Part shown: in pieces, positions 54,940-63,801 of the stretch | How positions within the stretch are numbered: the stretch's first letter is position 1 | How the letters are laid out: the number at the start of each line of letters is the position of its first letter | NCBI GenBank assembly: GCA_017849455.1 | Contig: JAFIGX010000004.1 | Span: 186,001-250,000, forward strand | Reading direction: 5' to 3' | Length of the DNA stretch: 64,000 nt | DNA from: Pseudobacter sp. | GTDB lineage: Bacteria; Bacteroidota; Bacteroidia; Chitinophagales; Chitinophagaceae | Notes under the pieces: generated by a model | The model's database searches: none | What the model saw: the letters and a program-made list of their open reading frames with translations, nothing else | Told to the model about the DNA's origin: nothing | Program-made: the position numbers and the translations under genes

Positions 54940-57882
54940 TTATGGCTTGATCAACTTTTTTGTTGCAATGATCGCTTCATTCCTGTACAGTATGATGAAA
55001 TATGTACCCTTCTCCCATCCTCTGGCATCGATTGTTTCCAATGGTTTCAAGCCTCTTATTCTTTTGACTTCTCTCCCGTCCATGGCGGATATTCTTACCG
55101 CGTATTCACTACTTAATACATCTTTGAATTTTAGATAAATTGTTTCCCCAAACGGATTCGGGTACACATCAAAAGAAGCAGCATTGTTTACCCCTTTGCG
55201 TGTATCACTGAAGTTGATCTTGTTTTCGCTTTGCCCGAATACAGTTCTGTTAGACGAATTACCTGAAGATGCAGCAACAGGAGAGAAACAAACGCTGTTA
55301 TAAAATGCATTGTCTGGCGAAGCAGATAACAACACGGCATTTGAAGCCGCACCACCTATGTCTTTAATTTTGATCAGCCTGTTTGGACTGGGCTCTGCAG
55401 TGGTAGCAAATATTACCGGAGCGGAGGTATCGCTGAAATCCACCACCAGTCCTCTTGCGCCATAATCAGTGGAGGTGAAACCGTCCGTAACAGTAATCGT
55501 GCTTAATGTGTAAAGCAGTACCCATCCTGTACCAGTTCGTTTCCATCGCTGGATGCCTCCGCCCTGTCCAGTCCTTCTGTCATCTGCTATATAACAGGTA
55601 TTACCATCGGGTGAAAAAGCGAAACCATAAGGGCTGGATTTATTCGCTCCTATACCGGACGATGCTGTATTGATGATCAATGCTGGCGTTGCGGCCGCTT
55701 GTGGCTTTCCATTGGTGAATTTATAGATGCCGAATTGCCCGTTGGCATTATTGTCGACAGTGGAAAAATAAATGGTATCGTTTTGTGTGCTTACTACTCT
55801 TGTGTTTGTTACGATATTGGTTACCTGGGTGGCCAGACTTGCACCTGCCTTTTTGAACATGATACCTGATTTAAGGTTTGTGCCTGAACCTGCAGTCCAG
55901 ATACTGTCTGCGTCTCCGGTAACGGCCCGCAGCCCCAGTTGATGGATCTCGTCGCGCCCCGCGGTGATTTTTCTACTTATACTTCCGTTGACAGCAACAG
56001 CATTTACTGCTCTTGTGATGCCGGTTCCTGTCATAATGGAGGAGGTGCCAACAGGCGCATCGTATCCTCCTATTAAAAGCTGACTTTTATCATTCGTTAA
56101 AGAGATATTGAAAAAATTGTTGGCGACGGTCAGCCGGGTGGCGCCCGTATCCGGTATCAAGACCTGGAAGGTTGGTCTGCGTTGCGGATAGGGGTCAGAC
56201 AGTTGCACAGTTTGATTGACACCTGAAGTATCAAACTCAAGTAACCTGACAGAAGTAGACGCACCTGAGGCGACCGGGAAATCAGCTCCTGATTGCGATA
56301 CAACGATATGCCCGCGGGAAAATTGGGTTGAATCGTTTGTATATGGCAATGGCAACATGACAGCATCGCTAAATGTATCTGTGCGGAAGGGCCTGACCGG
56401 AAGTGAATCATTATACAAATTCGGGAAAGGGAAATTGGTAAAAGCATACCGGATGTACTGGATCTTCGGCACTGCTGAACAGGTCAGCTTGATTGTGGTA
56501 TCAGGCGTTATCTCGGCGGTGGCGGGATAAAACCGCTTGCTGCTATCTGCCACAAAGAATTCTCTTATACTTTGATTATCCTTCACCTTCAGCCCCCCAG
56601 CTATGCTTGCTTTGGCAAATCTGACATAAGCAATATCCCTGTTGGTGGAAAAATAGTGTGACGCATAAACGGGTCCTTCATAAGTAAACCCGGTCTTAAA
56701 ATATATTTTCCTGCTCACCAACATCGCCAGCCGCTCTCCTACTTCCCTTTTCTTGCTCGAGTGTACAGTTCTTTTGTCTCCAAGATCGATGGTTACCGCC
56801 ATACCGAGATTACCTCTAAGTTTGAGAATGGATTCCTGGATCTCCCTGAACTGCGACAAGCCATACCTGTAAGTATTGCCGGGATTGTAATCTTCTCCGG
56901 GGAGTTGAACAAAGAAGAAAGGCAGAGAAGTATCTCTGAAATCTTGTCTCCAGCCTTTGATCATTTCTGAATTCAAAAGAGGGTATAGGTTCCTGCCGTT
57001 AGGGCCGGCATTGGATTCTCCCTGGTTCCAGATAAATCCTTTGATCGACAAATTAATTAAAGGATGAATGATGGTATTGTAGAGGGATGCAGGTCTCATA
57101 TAATAGGGAAGGTTACCAAGGTTGGTATTGGGGTAGGTTGTATCGAGCGCAATATTGCCGGATAACACCTCCCTGCTTGTCCACGCCTGGCAGGCTGATG
57201 AACCTTTTGCGGCCACTATCAAACCGATCGGGATCTTCAATCTTCTTTGAAGGTCTCTCCCAAAATAGTAGGCTATTGCACTAAAAGTCCCGACGGTTGC
57301 AGGACTGCATTTTGACCAGGTTCCGGAAAGGATAGAATCCTGGGGAATAGTATCTTTCAGGTTTTTCAAGGAATCACTTCCTACAGTCATTAACCTGATG
57401 TTTGGAAAATTAGCCGAATCTATTTCCGCCTGATAATTTTCAACACCATAATGAAAAGGGATATTGGGTTTCATATACATCGACATATTCGACTGCCCGC
57501 TACAAACCCATACATCACCAATCAGGATATTGCTGAACACGGTTGTACTTACCCCATCGGTGATGGTGATGGTACGTTTGGGGAAAATGGCACTATCAGC
57601 TAGATCGAGATTGCTGGGAACGGCGTCTATCACAGTTATCGTTGCCGTCCATTTCCCCTGGCCGTTAACGATTGTCGTGTCAGCAGCACCCCAGCTTGCT
57701 GTTACTTTGATCTGCCTGCCAGGCTCTGCAGTTCCCCATACTCTAAATGGTTTTACCCGCTGCACCACCATATTACTTTGTAGTACATTGGATATCCGCA
57801 GGGCTGCAGGCGTCTGAGCGCTTAATTCTATAGCAGAAACAAGTGTACATAAATAACATGACAGGATTTTCAGATAGCTCAT
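54940..57882 (-). CDS. T9SS-exported sialate O-acetylesterase-like protein with propeller module
   Basis: A 980-residue secreted protein. Residues 25-500 are a SASA-type esterase closely matching its 500-residue neighbour: SNVLQSNMVVQRVKPFRVWG, the nucleophile S131 in GDVWVCSGQSNM, GFIWNQGESNAG, and the VTIDLGDKRTVHSSKKREVG histidine block. From about 510 to 870 comes the propeller-like module also found in the 963-residue TIM-barrel protein. The final 80 residues (FDVYPNPFGETIYLKFKD onward) are a type A sorting tail. It should act at the cell surface on an acylated glycan. The domain combination points to assembly by module shuffling within this locus. Confidence 0.86.
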   Translation of the reverse strand: MSYLKILSCYLCTLVSAIELSAQTPAALRISNVLQSNMVVQRVKPFRVWGTAEPGRQIKVTASWGAADTTIVNGQGKWTATITVIDAVPSNLDLADSAIFPKRTITITDGVSTTVFSNILIGDVWVCSGQSNMSMYMKPNIPFHYGVENYQAEIDSANFPNIRLMTVGSDSLKNLKDTIPQDSILSGTWSKCSPATVGTFSAIAYYFGRDLQRRLKIPIGLIVAAKGSSACQAWTSREVLSGNIALDTTYPNTNLGNLPYYMRPASLYNTIIHPLINLSIKGFIWNQGESNAGPNGRNLYPLLNSEMIKGWRQDFRDTSLPFFFVQLPGEDYNPGNTYRYGLSQFREIQESILKLRGNLGMAVTIDLGDKRTVHSSKKREVGERLAMLVSRKIYFKTGFTYEGPVYASHYFSTNRDIAYVRFAKASIAGGLKVKDNQSIREFFVADSSKRFYPATAEITPDTTIKLTCSAVPKIQYIRYAFTNFPFPNLYNDSLPVRPFRTDTFSDAVMLPLPYTNDSTQFSRGHIVVSQSGADFPVASGASTSVRLLEFDTSGVNQTVQLSDPYPQRRPTFQVLIPDTGATRLTVANNFFNISLTNDKSQLLIGGYDAPVGTSSIMTGTGITRAVNAVAVNGSISRKITAGRDEIHQLGLRAVTGDADSIWTAGSGTNLKSGIMFKKAGASLATQVTNIVTNTRVVSTQNDTIYFSTVDNNANGQFGIYKFTNGKPQAAATPALIINTASSGIGANKSSPYGFAFSPDGNTCYIADDRRTGQGGGIQRWKRTGTGWVLLYTLSTITVTDGFTSTDYGARGLVVDFSDTSAPVIFATTAEPSPNRLIKIKDIGGAASNAVLLSASPDNAFYNSVCFSPVAASSGNSSNRTVFGQSENKINFSDTRKGVNNAASFDVYPNPFGETIYLKFKDVLSSEYAVRISAMDGREVKRIRGLKPLETIDARGWEKGTYFIILYRNEAIIATKKLIKP

Positions 57883-57900
57883 AGCTGAAGGTTTTGGTGG

Positions 57901-59115
57901 TTAATGAATTTTCTTTCCTGTATTTCTTAGTAGTTTCTCAAAATATTTTAACGCAAACCCTGCGCTACCATCAGGCCGTAATAACCAAAATCCCCTCATT
58001 TCTTCCGCCTTCTTCGGCGGATAATAAGCCTGACTATCATCTTTTGCCTCATTGCAATAGAGTTCCCAGTGAACGACGTAAGGAATTTTTTGTGCCAGCA
58101 ATACGCCCATATACGTATCCCATGCTTTGATGATCTTTTCCTCGCTTCCATGATAAGCTACGTTCTCCGGTATACCTATCTCACCAATAAATACGGTCTT
58201 CTCTTTTGTGGCGGAAGGCAGCATCTGGCTTTTGATATAGTCGATCCCCTTGTATAATTGAACGCCATCATCCGTTAATCCATCATAGCATGACCAGGAA
58301 ACCATGTCCGTTTGAACTTTGGGGAGTACACAGGTAACCAGTCCAGGGATACCTTTCATACACTCCATTACCCTGTTCACTTCTATAGCATGGTATATTT
58401 TGCAAACTGAGCCTTTGTTATCGTTTCTTGCCCTGGTTACCCCTCTTTGCCTTACTTCGAACCACTTCTGCATGCCTTGCGCACGCTGGTCTGTATCCTT
58501 GGGATAATAATCAGGTTTCCATTTTGTGCCTGAATCCGTTCCGCTTCTGTAAATCCAATCGCCCTCCCAGTTCTGGATGATGAATGTTAATTTTCTTTTT
58601 TTATATGTCTTGAGCAAATAGTTGCACAAGCCGTATATTTCTTCCTCTTCCTGTTTCAAGTCGGCATCGGATAACAACCATATCTTTTTATCGGACATAG
58701 CGCTTGTGCTGAGTATGATGGTAGAGAAAGGGAAGTCGAACGCTTGCCGGAAATATTCTTCCTGCGCCAATTGCGCCAACGTGTTTTTCTTATTGAAACG
58801 CCAGTGTGAGTTGTACAGGTAGCTATTCTGTGGCGTTTTGTAGAACCATAGTTTCAGAATACCGAATCCAAGGCTATCCAGCTTTTTAGCTCCCTCGATC
58901 AGATAGGGCTGGTCCGTTAAAAAATATTTACCGCTTGTATGCGTAGCTCCCAATCTTTGCCTGAGATCGGATGGAATGAGACCATGATTCAATGGCTTGT
59001 TCTTTTCTATTTTTTCGATGATCTGTGCATCACCCGATGGAACGCCTGTGTTTTTTTGTGCAAACAAAATATTCGACAACAGGACAAATACAATTATGGA
59101 CGCAGGCTGTTTCAT
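57901..59115 (-). CDS. exported TIM-barrel protein, short paralogue
   Basis: A 404-residue protein with a signal peptide (ASIIVFVLLSNILFAQ, about 1-20). The TIM-barrel-like domain matches the first 390 residues of the 963-residue protein: LGATHTSGKY, QNWEGDW (E184), AIEVNRV (E245), TDMVSWSCYD (269-278), FIGEIG (E312), and VVHWELYCNE (E351). It lacks the binding, propeller and sorting modules, so it is probably periplasmic. The paired glutamates suit a retaining glycosidase. No known family is assigned. It starts 45 bases after the MFS gene stop. Confidence 0.75.
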   Translation of the reverse strand: MKQPASIIVFVLLSNILFAQKNTGVPSGDAQIIEKIEKNKPLNHGLIPSDLRQRLGATHTSGKYFLTDQPYLIEGAKKLDSLGFGILKLWFYKTPQNSYLYNSHWRFNKKNTLAQLAQEEYFRQAFDFPFSTIILSTSAMSDKKIWLLSDADLKQEEEEIYGLCNYLLKTYKKRKLTFIIQNWEGDWIYRSGTDSGTKWKPDYYPKDTDQRAQGMQKWFEVRQRGVTRARNDNKGSVCKIYHAIEVNRVMECMKGIPGLVTCVLPKVQTDMVSWSCYDGLTDDGVQLYKGIDYIKSQMLPSATKEKTVFIGEIGIPENVAYHGSEEKIIKAWDTYMGVLLAQKIPYVVHWELYCNEAKDDSQAYYPPKKAEEMRGFWLLRPDGSAGFALKYFEKLLRNTGKKIH

Positions 59116-59159
59116 TTATATCCCTTTAATTGAATAGCAATAGTTGACCCATTCAGCTA

Positions 59160-60446
59160 TTAATTTCCTTCAATAAAATCCAGGTTTTTGTGGAATGTTT
59201 CTTCCATATAGTACAATGACCAAAACGATAAGCACAGGCAAATGATACCCAGTATGGCCCCTGCAATGATGATAGAATTGCCGAAATAGTCTTGAAAAAC
59301 CTGGAATAAAAAGCTCAAAGGAATTACTGCTGCTCTTACAAAGTTGGGTACTGTAGTGGTTACCGTGGCCCTTATATTGGTACCGAATTGTTCTGCAGCA
59401 ACAGTCATGAAAATCACCCAATAGCCGACGGACAATCCCAGTACAAAACATATCGTGTAAAAGGCTGAAAGGCTTATACCATCTGCCAGAAAATAGCAGG
59501 CAACGGCAATCACGGTCAGCGATAAAAAAATATACACCACTTTTTTACGGCTCTTGAACCACTGGCTTAACAGGCCACTAATGATATCGCCCACAACAAG
59601 CCCGGCATAACAGCAAGCCACTGCGGCGCCGGCATCTACCTTACCTTGTATCTTCAATACCTTTCCAAACTCCGGTGACAGTGTGATCAGGATGCCCACC
59701 ACAAACCACAACGGAACACCTATAACAATGCACCGCATATATTTAAGGAACTGATCTTTAACCGCGAACAATTGTAAGAAATTGCCTTTGGTTACATGCT
59801 TGTTTTTCAGTCTGGCAAACATTTTGGATTCGGCTACACCTATTCTTAGTATCAACAGCGCAATACCTAATCCCCCCCCGATAAAATAGGATGTTCTCCA
59901 CGTAAACAACTTTGCCAGAAAAAATGCAACGACTGCGCCACTGATCCCAACTGCAGCAACGATCGTTGTGCCATAACCTCTTTTCTCTTTTGGCATAACT
60001 TCCGCTACCAGGGTGATCCCAGCGCCTAATTCGCCAGCCAGCCCGATACCTGCAACAAAACGCCATAAAGAATAGCCTTCTACAGTGGTAACGAACCCGT
60101 TGGCAACGTTGGCAATGGAGTATAACAAAATGGAGCCGAACAATACGGTGAGCCGACCTTTCTTGTCGCCCAAAATGCCCCAGAGAATGCCGCCGATAAG
60201 CATTCCTACCATTTGCACGTTCAACAGCATAATACCGCTTGTGGTGATGTCTTTGTCATTCAAGCCCAGTGATTGGAGGCTAGGAACGCGAATAATGCTG
60301 AAGAGTAACAGATCATAGATATCGACAAAATATCCCAATGCTGCCACAATCACGATCGCTGTAACTGCTCTGCCATTGACCTGACCAACGTCGGTTGTCT
60401 GTACTTTCTGTTTTACCTTATACTCTACTGATAGTATACTACCCAT
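59160..60446 (-). CDS. MFS transporter (metabolite:H+ symporter-like)
   Basis: A 428-residue 12-helix inner-membrane transporter. The first helix reads VIVAALGYFVDIYDLLLFSI, as in the metabolite and aromatic-acid symporter groups. The loop after helix 2 is ILWGILGDKKGRLTVLFGSI, and LAGELGAGITLVAEVMPKEKRG follows helix 4. It presumably takes up the product of the surrounding enzymes. The substrate is unknown. Three bases separate it from the stop/start boundary of the upstream FAD oxidoreductase gene. Confidence 0.87.
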   Translation of the reverse strand: MGSILSVEYKVKQKVQTTDVGQVNGRAVTAIVIVAALGYFVDIYDLLLFSIIRVPSLQSLGLNDKDITTSGIMLLNVQMVGMLIGGILWGILGDKKGRLTVLFGSILLYSIANVANGFVTTVEGYSLWRFVAGIGLAGELGAGITLVAEVMPKEKRGYGTTIVAAVGISGAVVAFFLAKLFTWRTSYFIGGGLGIALLILRIGVAESKMFARLKNKHVTKGNFLQLFAVKDQFLKYMRCIVIGVPLWFVVGILITLSPEFGKVLKIQGKVDAGAAVACCYAGLVVGDIISGLLSQWFKSRKKVVYIFLSLTVIAVACYFLADGISLSAFYTICFVLGLSVGYWVIFMTVAAEQFGTNIRATVTTTVPNFVRAAVIPLSFLFQVFQDYFGNSIIIAGAILGIICLCLSFWSLYYMEETFHKNLDFIEGN

Positions 60447-60448
60447 AT

Positions 60449-62095
60449 TTATTTTTTTTCAACTGCTGATTCCCTGGTTAATATTTGTTCTTTTTCCAAT
60501 AATGCTTTTTCCAAGATCCCGTAAGGCAGTTTTTGTACGGAACAATTATTGTCAATACTCAAACAAGCAGCAATAGCCGCCGATTGACCAAGCACCATGT
60601 ATTGTGGTTCCATCCTTATCGACCCATAGGCGGCATGCGATGCAGACAGGCATACCGGCACCAATAAGTTGTTACATTCTTTCTCTTTAGGAATGATGGC
60701 CCTGTAGTCGATCGGGTATGTCTCCGGCTTATGCTCCCAAAAGCCGCCTTCATTCCTCACATATCCTTCGCTGTCTATATAGCGGCTTACGGTATGCGAG
60801 TCCAGCCAGTAAGTCCCTAAACCTATGGGTTGAGTTGCCACTTCTTTACCATAATAATTATGTTCGGTCATTACATAATTGCTGATCATCCTTCTCGCTT
60901 CCCGCACATACACCTGGTGTGGGAAATTCCCATTATCGGTAAACTCGTCTTTAGGCAGGCCGTACCGGTTGATTTCCGACCTTATGCTATCCGGCACTCT
61001 TTGATCCGAAGAAAGGAACCACAGCATCCCCAATACATAATCCCTATGCAGTTGCGCTAACTTTGTTCTTGTATCATAATTGCCTTCAGCCCAATCATAG
61101 CAGGCGCCTACAAAGTCGACCTGGTTGATATCGGTTTTGTTATTGGGCATGGGTGTTATGGTAATAATATTCTTTAAGCTAAGGGGAGCGTTCATCACCA
61201 GTCTTCTTGCGATAAACTCGAACCACAACGGGTTATAGTTAACGGGTTTGGTGATAGGTAATTTGTTGTCCGGGTCTGTAGTAAGCGTAAACCGATAACA
61301 ATATGCCTGTACTCTCCTGTCGCCATCGCCTTTACCGCCGGGAGCTTTGGGCTCTATGAAAGGCAGTACGCCGGATTTGGGATCACCTTCTTTTATGTAG
61401 GGGTCAATGGATCTTTTTCCTGTGCCAACAATAGCCAATGGAATGATACCGGCTTTTGTTTCATTATAGACCCTACTGCTTTCACGCCCTACGATGTAGG
61501 AAACACCGGCCTTTGCCATCAGGTCGCCTTCATAAGTGGCATCGATAAACATTTTGGCTGTATATACATTCCCGTTTTCCATTACTATGGATTGGATCGC
61601 TCCCTTCTTTTTATTAGCCTTCCTATCAAGATCCAGTCGCTCATTGTAATAGACCTTCACTTTTGCCTCTTCCAGCATATTTTGAAAAGTCTTCATGGCC
61701 ACATGTGGCTCGAATACCCACATCATTTTCAAGGCATCGCTTTTGCCGCCAAACGTGCGGCCCCTGCTCACGACAGCATATTCCTGAGGTGTTTGTCCTC
61801 TCCATGAGGAAGTCTGTGCATAGTGGATGTAGATGCGTTTGTAGAAATCTCTTGCCAGTCCGCCAATGGCATTGCGGTTATTGATGTCGGTAGCCCCAAG
61901 CCCCGATGCGGTAACACCACCAATGTATTTGTCTTGCGAGACCAAAGCGACTGACTTACCGGCCCTGGCACATTCTATGGCGGCCATAACGCCGGCAGAA
62001 GTAGCGCCGTATACACACACATCAACAACGATCTTTCTCTGGGAGAATGAAATTGTGCTTATCAGAAGTAATGAAAACAAAAATGTTGAACGCAT
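60449..62095 (-). CDS. Sec-exported FAD-dependent oxidoreductase, tandem copy 2
   Basis: The start is placed at MRSTFLFSLLLIS (62095), which gives a proper signal peptide and avoids running into the upstream gene; the longer open frame to 62206 has an implausible N-terminus. The 548-residue protein opens VDVCVYGATSAGVMAAIECA with the altered FAD loop G-A-T-S-A-G. Other family marks are GGVTASGLGATDINNRNAIG, FIDATYEGDLMAKAGVSYIV, and RMEPQYMVLGQSAAIAACLS. It is closely similar to copy 1 over its whole length, so this is a recent tandem duplication. The reaction is unknown. Confidence 0.85.
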   Translation of the reverse strand: MRSTFLFSLLLISTISFSQRKIVVDVCVYGATSAGVMAAIECARAGKSVALVSQDKYIGGVTASGLGATDINNRNAIGGLARDFYKRIYIHYAQTSSWRGQTPQEYAVVSRGRTFGGKSDALKMMWVFEPHVAMKTFQNMLEEAKVKVYYNERLDLDRKANKKKGAIQSIVMENGNVYTAKMFIDATYEGDLMAKAGVSYIVGRESSRVYNETKAGIIPLAIVGTGKRSIDPYIKEGDPKSGVLPFIEPKAPGGKGDGDRRVQAYCYRFTLTTDPDNKLPITKPVNYNPLWFEFIARRLVMNAPLSLKNIITITPMPNNKTDINQVDFVGACYDWAEGNYDTRTKLAQLHRDYVLGMLWFLSSDQRVPDSIRSEINRYGLPKDEFTDNGNFPHQVYVREARRMISNYVMTEHNYYGKEVATQPIGLGTYWLDSHTVSRYIDSEGYVRNEGGFWEHKPETYPIDYRAIIPKEKECNNLLVPVCLSASHAAYGSIRMEPQYMVLGQSAAIAACLSIDNNCSVQKLPYGILEKALLEKEQILTRESAVEKK

Positions 62096-62109
62096 CCTGG
62101 TTTTTTTAT

Positions 62110-63777
62110 TTAATTCCTGGCAATGGTTGATTCCTTGTCCAAAATTTGTTGCTTTTTCAGCAGTTCTTTCCTTAAAACTTCGTAAGGCAGTTTTTGTACC
62201 GAACAATTTTTGTCAATGCTCAGGCAAGCAGCAATGGCAGCCGATTGAGCCAATAACATATACTGTGGTTCCATCCTGATGGAGCCATAAGCAGCGTGCG
62301 ATGATGATAAACATACTGGCACTAACAGATTTTTGCATTCCTGCTCCTTAGGGATTATTGCCTTGTAGTCTATAGGGTAAGTCTCCGATCTATTTTCCCA
62401 GAAAGGCCCTTCGTTCCTTAGATTGCCCTCGCTATCTACATAACGGCTTACCACGTGCGAGTCTAACCAGTATGTTCCCAGTCCTACGGATTCAGGTGCG
62501 ACCTCCCTGCCGTAGTAGTTATGTTCGGTCATCACATAATCACTGATCATTCTTCTTGCTTCCCGGACATATATCTGGTGTGGAAAATTCCCATTCTCGC
62601 CAAACTCGTCTTTGGGTAAGCCGTATGTATTGATCTCGTCTTTTATTCTTTTGGGCACGCGGGGATCTGTGGAAAGGAACCATAGGATGCCCAACACATA
62701 ATCTCTATGCATTTGTGCAAGCTTCTCCCTGGTAGCATAGCTGCCATCGGCCCAATCGTAGCAGGCGCCTACGAAATCGGCATGGTTGGTGTCTGTTTTC
62801 TTATTGGGTAGTGGGGTAAGCGTAAGCAGGGTTTCCATTTTGAGGGAAGGCTTCAACTGTAATAGCCTTGCAAGAAATTCGAACCACAGCGGGTTATAGT
62901 TAACGGGTTTGGTAAAAGGTATCTTATTTTGGGGGTCGGTAGTAAGTGTAAAGCGGTAGCAATATGCCTGCACCCTTTTATCGGTAGCGCCTTTTTCGCC
63001 CGGCACTTTGGATTCAATAAAAGGCAAAAGGCCCGACCTGGGATCGCCTTTTTTAATGTACGGGTCGATCGATTTACCTTTTCCAAAAATATGTGAGGGA
63101 AGTACTCCATTATTGACTTCGTTGTACAACGTATTGCTTTCACGCCCTACAATGTAGGAAACACCGGCTTTTGCCATCAGGTCGCCCTCATAAGAAGCAT
63201 CGATAAATGCTTTGGCTGTATATACATTTCCATTTTCCATTTCAATGTACTGTATGGAACCGTTCTTTTTGCCGACTTTCTTATTCAGGTCCAGGCGCTC
63301 GTTGTAGTGCACTTTCACTTTGGCCTCATTCAACATATCGGCAAAGATCTTTTTTGCCACATGTGGCTCGAACATCCACATCATTTTCAATGAATCACTT
63401 TTGAGACCGAAAAAGAGCCCCTTACCTAATTCGGCGTATTGTTCCCATGTCTGTACCTTCCAGGCGGAAGGCTGTGCATAGTAATGGTAGATTCGTTTGT
63501 AAAATTCCCTTGCCAGCCCGCCAATGGCGTTTCGATTATTGATATCGGTGGCGCCAAGTCCGGACGCAGTTACGCCGCCTACATATTTGTCCTGGGAGAT
63601 CAAAGCAACGGTCTTTCCGGAATTGGCGCATTCTATTGCCGCAATCACCCCTGCAGAGGTAGCCCCATAAACACATACATCAACAGCAATTTTTTGCTGG
63701 GAAAGAGTGACCATGCTTATCGATAAAAACGAACACAAAAATGCTGACCGGGCTATTCTTTTCGGATAATTTTTCAC
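62110..63777 (-). CDS. Sec-exported FAD-dependent oxidoreductase, tandem copy 1
   Basis: A 555-residue exported flavoprotein (signal region FLCSFLSISMVTLSQQ). It has the same layout as copy 2: VDVCVYGATSAGVIAAIECA, GGVTASGLGATDINNRNAIG, FIDASYEGDLMAKAGVSYIV, HNYYGREVAP and RMEPQYMLLAQSAAIAACLS. There is no twin-arginine leader, which is notable for an FAD protein. FAD would have to be bound after Sec export, or the true location differs. It is the first complete gene of the second locus in this window. The reaction is unknown. Confidence 0.85.
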   Translation of the reverse strand: MKNYPKRIARSAFLCSFLSISMVTLSQQKIAVDVCVYGATSAGVIAAIECANSGKTVALISQDKYVGGVTASGLGATDINNRNAIGGLAREFYKRIYHYYAQPSAWKVQTWEQYAELGKGLFFGLKSDSLKMMWMFEPHVAKKIFADMLNEAKVKVHYNERLDLNKKVGKKNGSIQYIEMENGNVYTAKAFIDASYEGDLMAKAGVSYIVGRESNTLYNEVNNGVLPSHIFGKGKSIDPYIKKGDPRSGLLPFIESKVPGEKGATDKRVQAYCYRFTLTTDPQNKIPFTKPVNYNPLWFEFLARLLQLKPSLKMETLLTLTPLPNKKTDTNHADFVGACYDWADGSYATREKLAQMHRDYVLGILWFLSTDPRVPKRIKDEINTYGLPKDEFGENGNFPHQIYVREARRMISDYVMTEHNYYGREVAPESVGLGTYWLDSHVVSRYVDSEGNLRNEGPFWENRSETYPIDYKAIIPKEQECKNLLVPVCLSSSHAAYGSIRMEPQYMLLAQSAAIAACLSIDKNCSVQKLPYEVLRKELLKKQQILDKESTIARN

Positions 63778-63801
63778 GTCTGATCGATTTATTCTTTAGT
63801 C

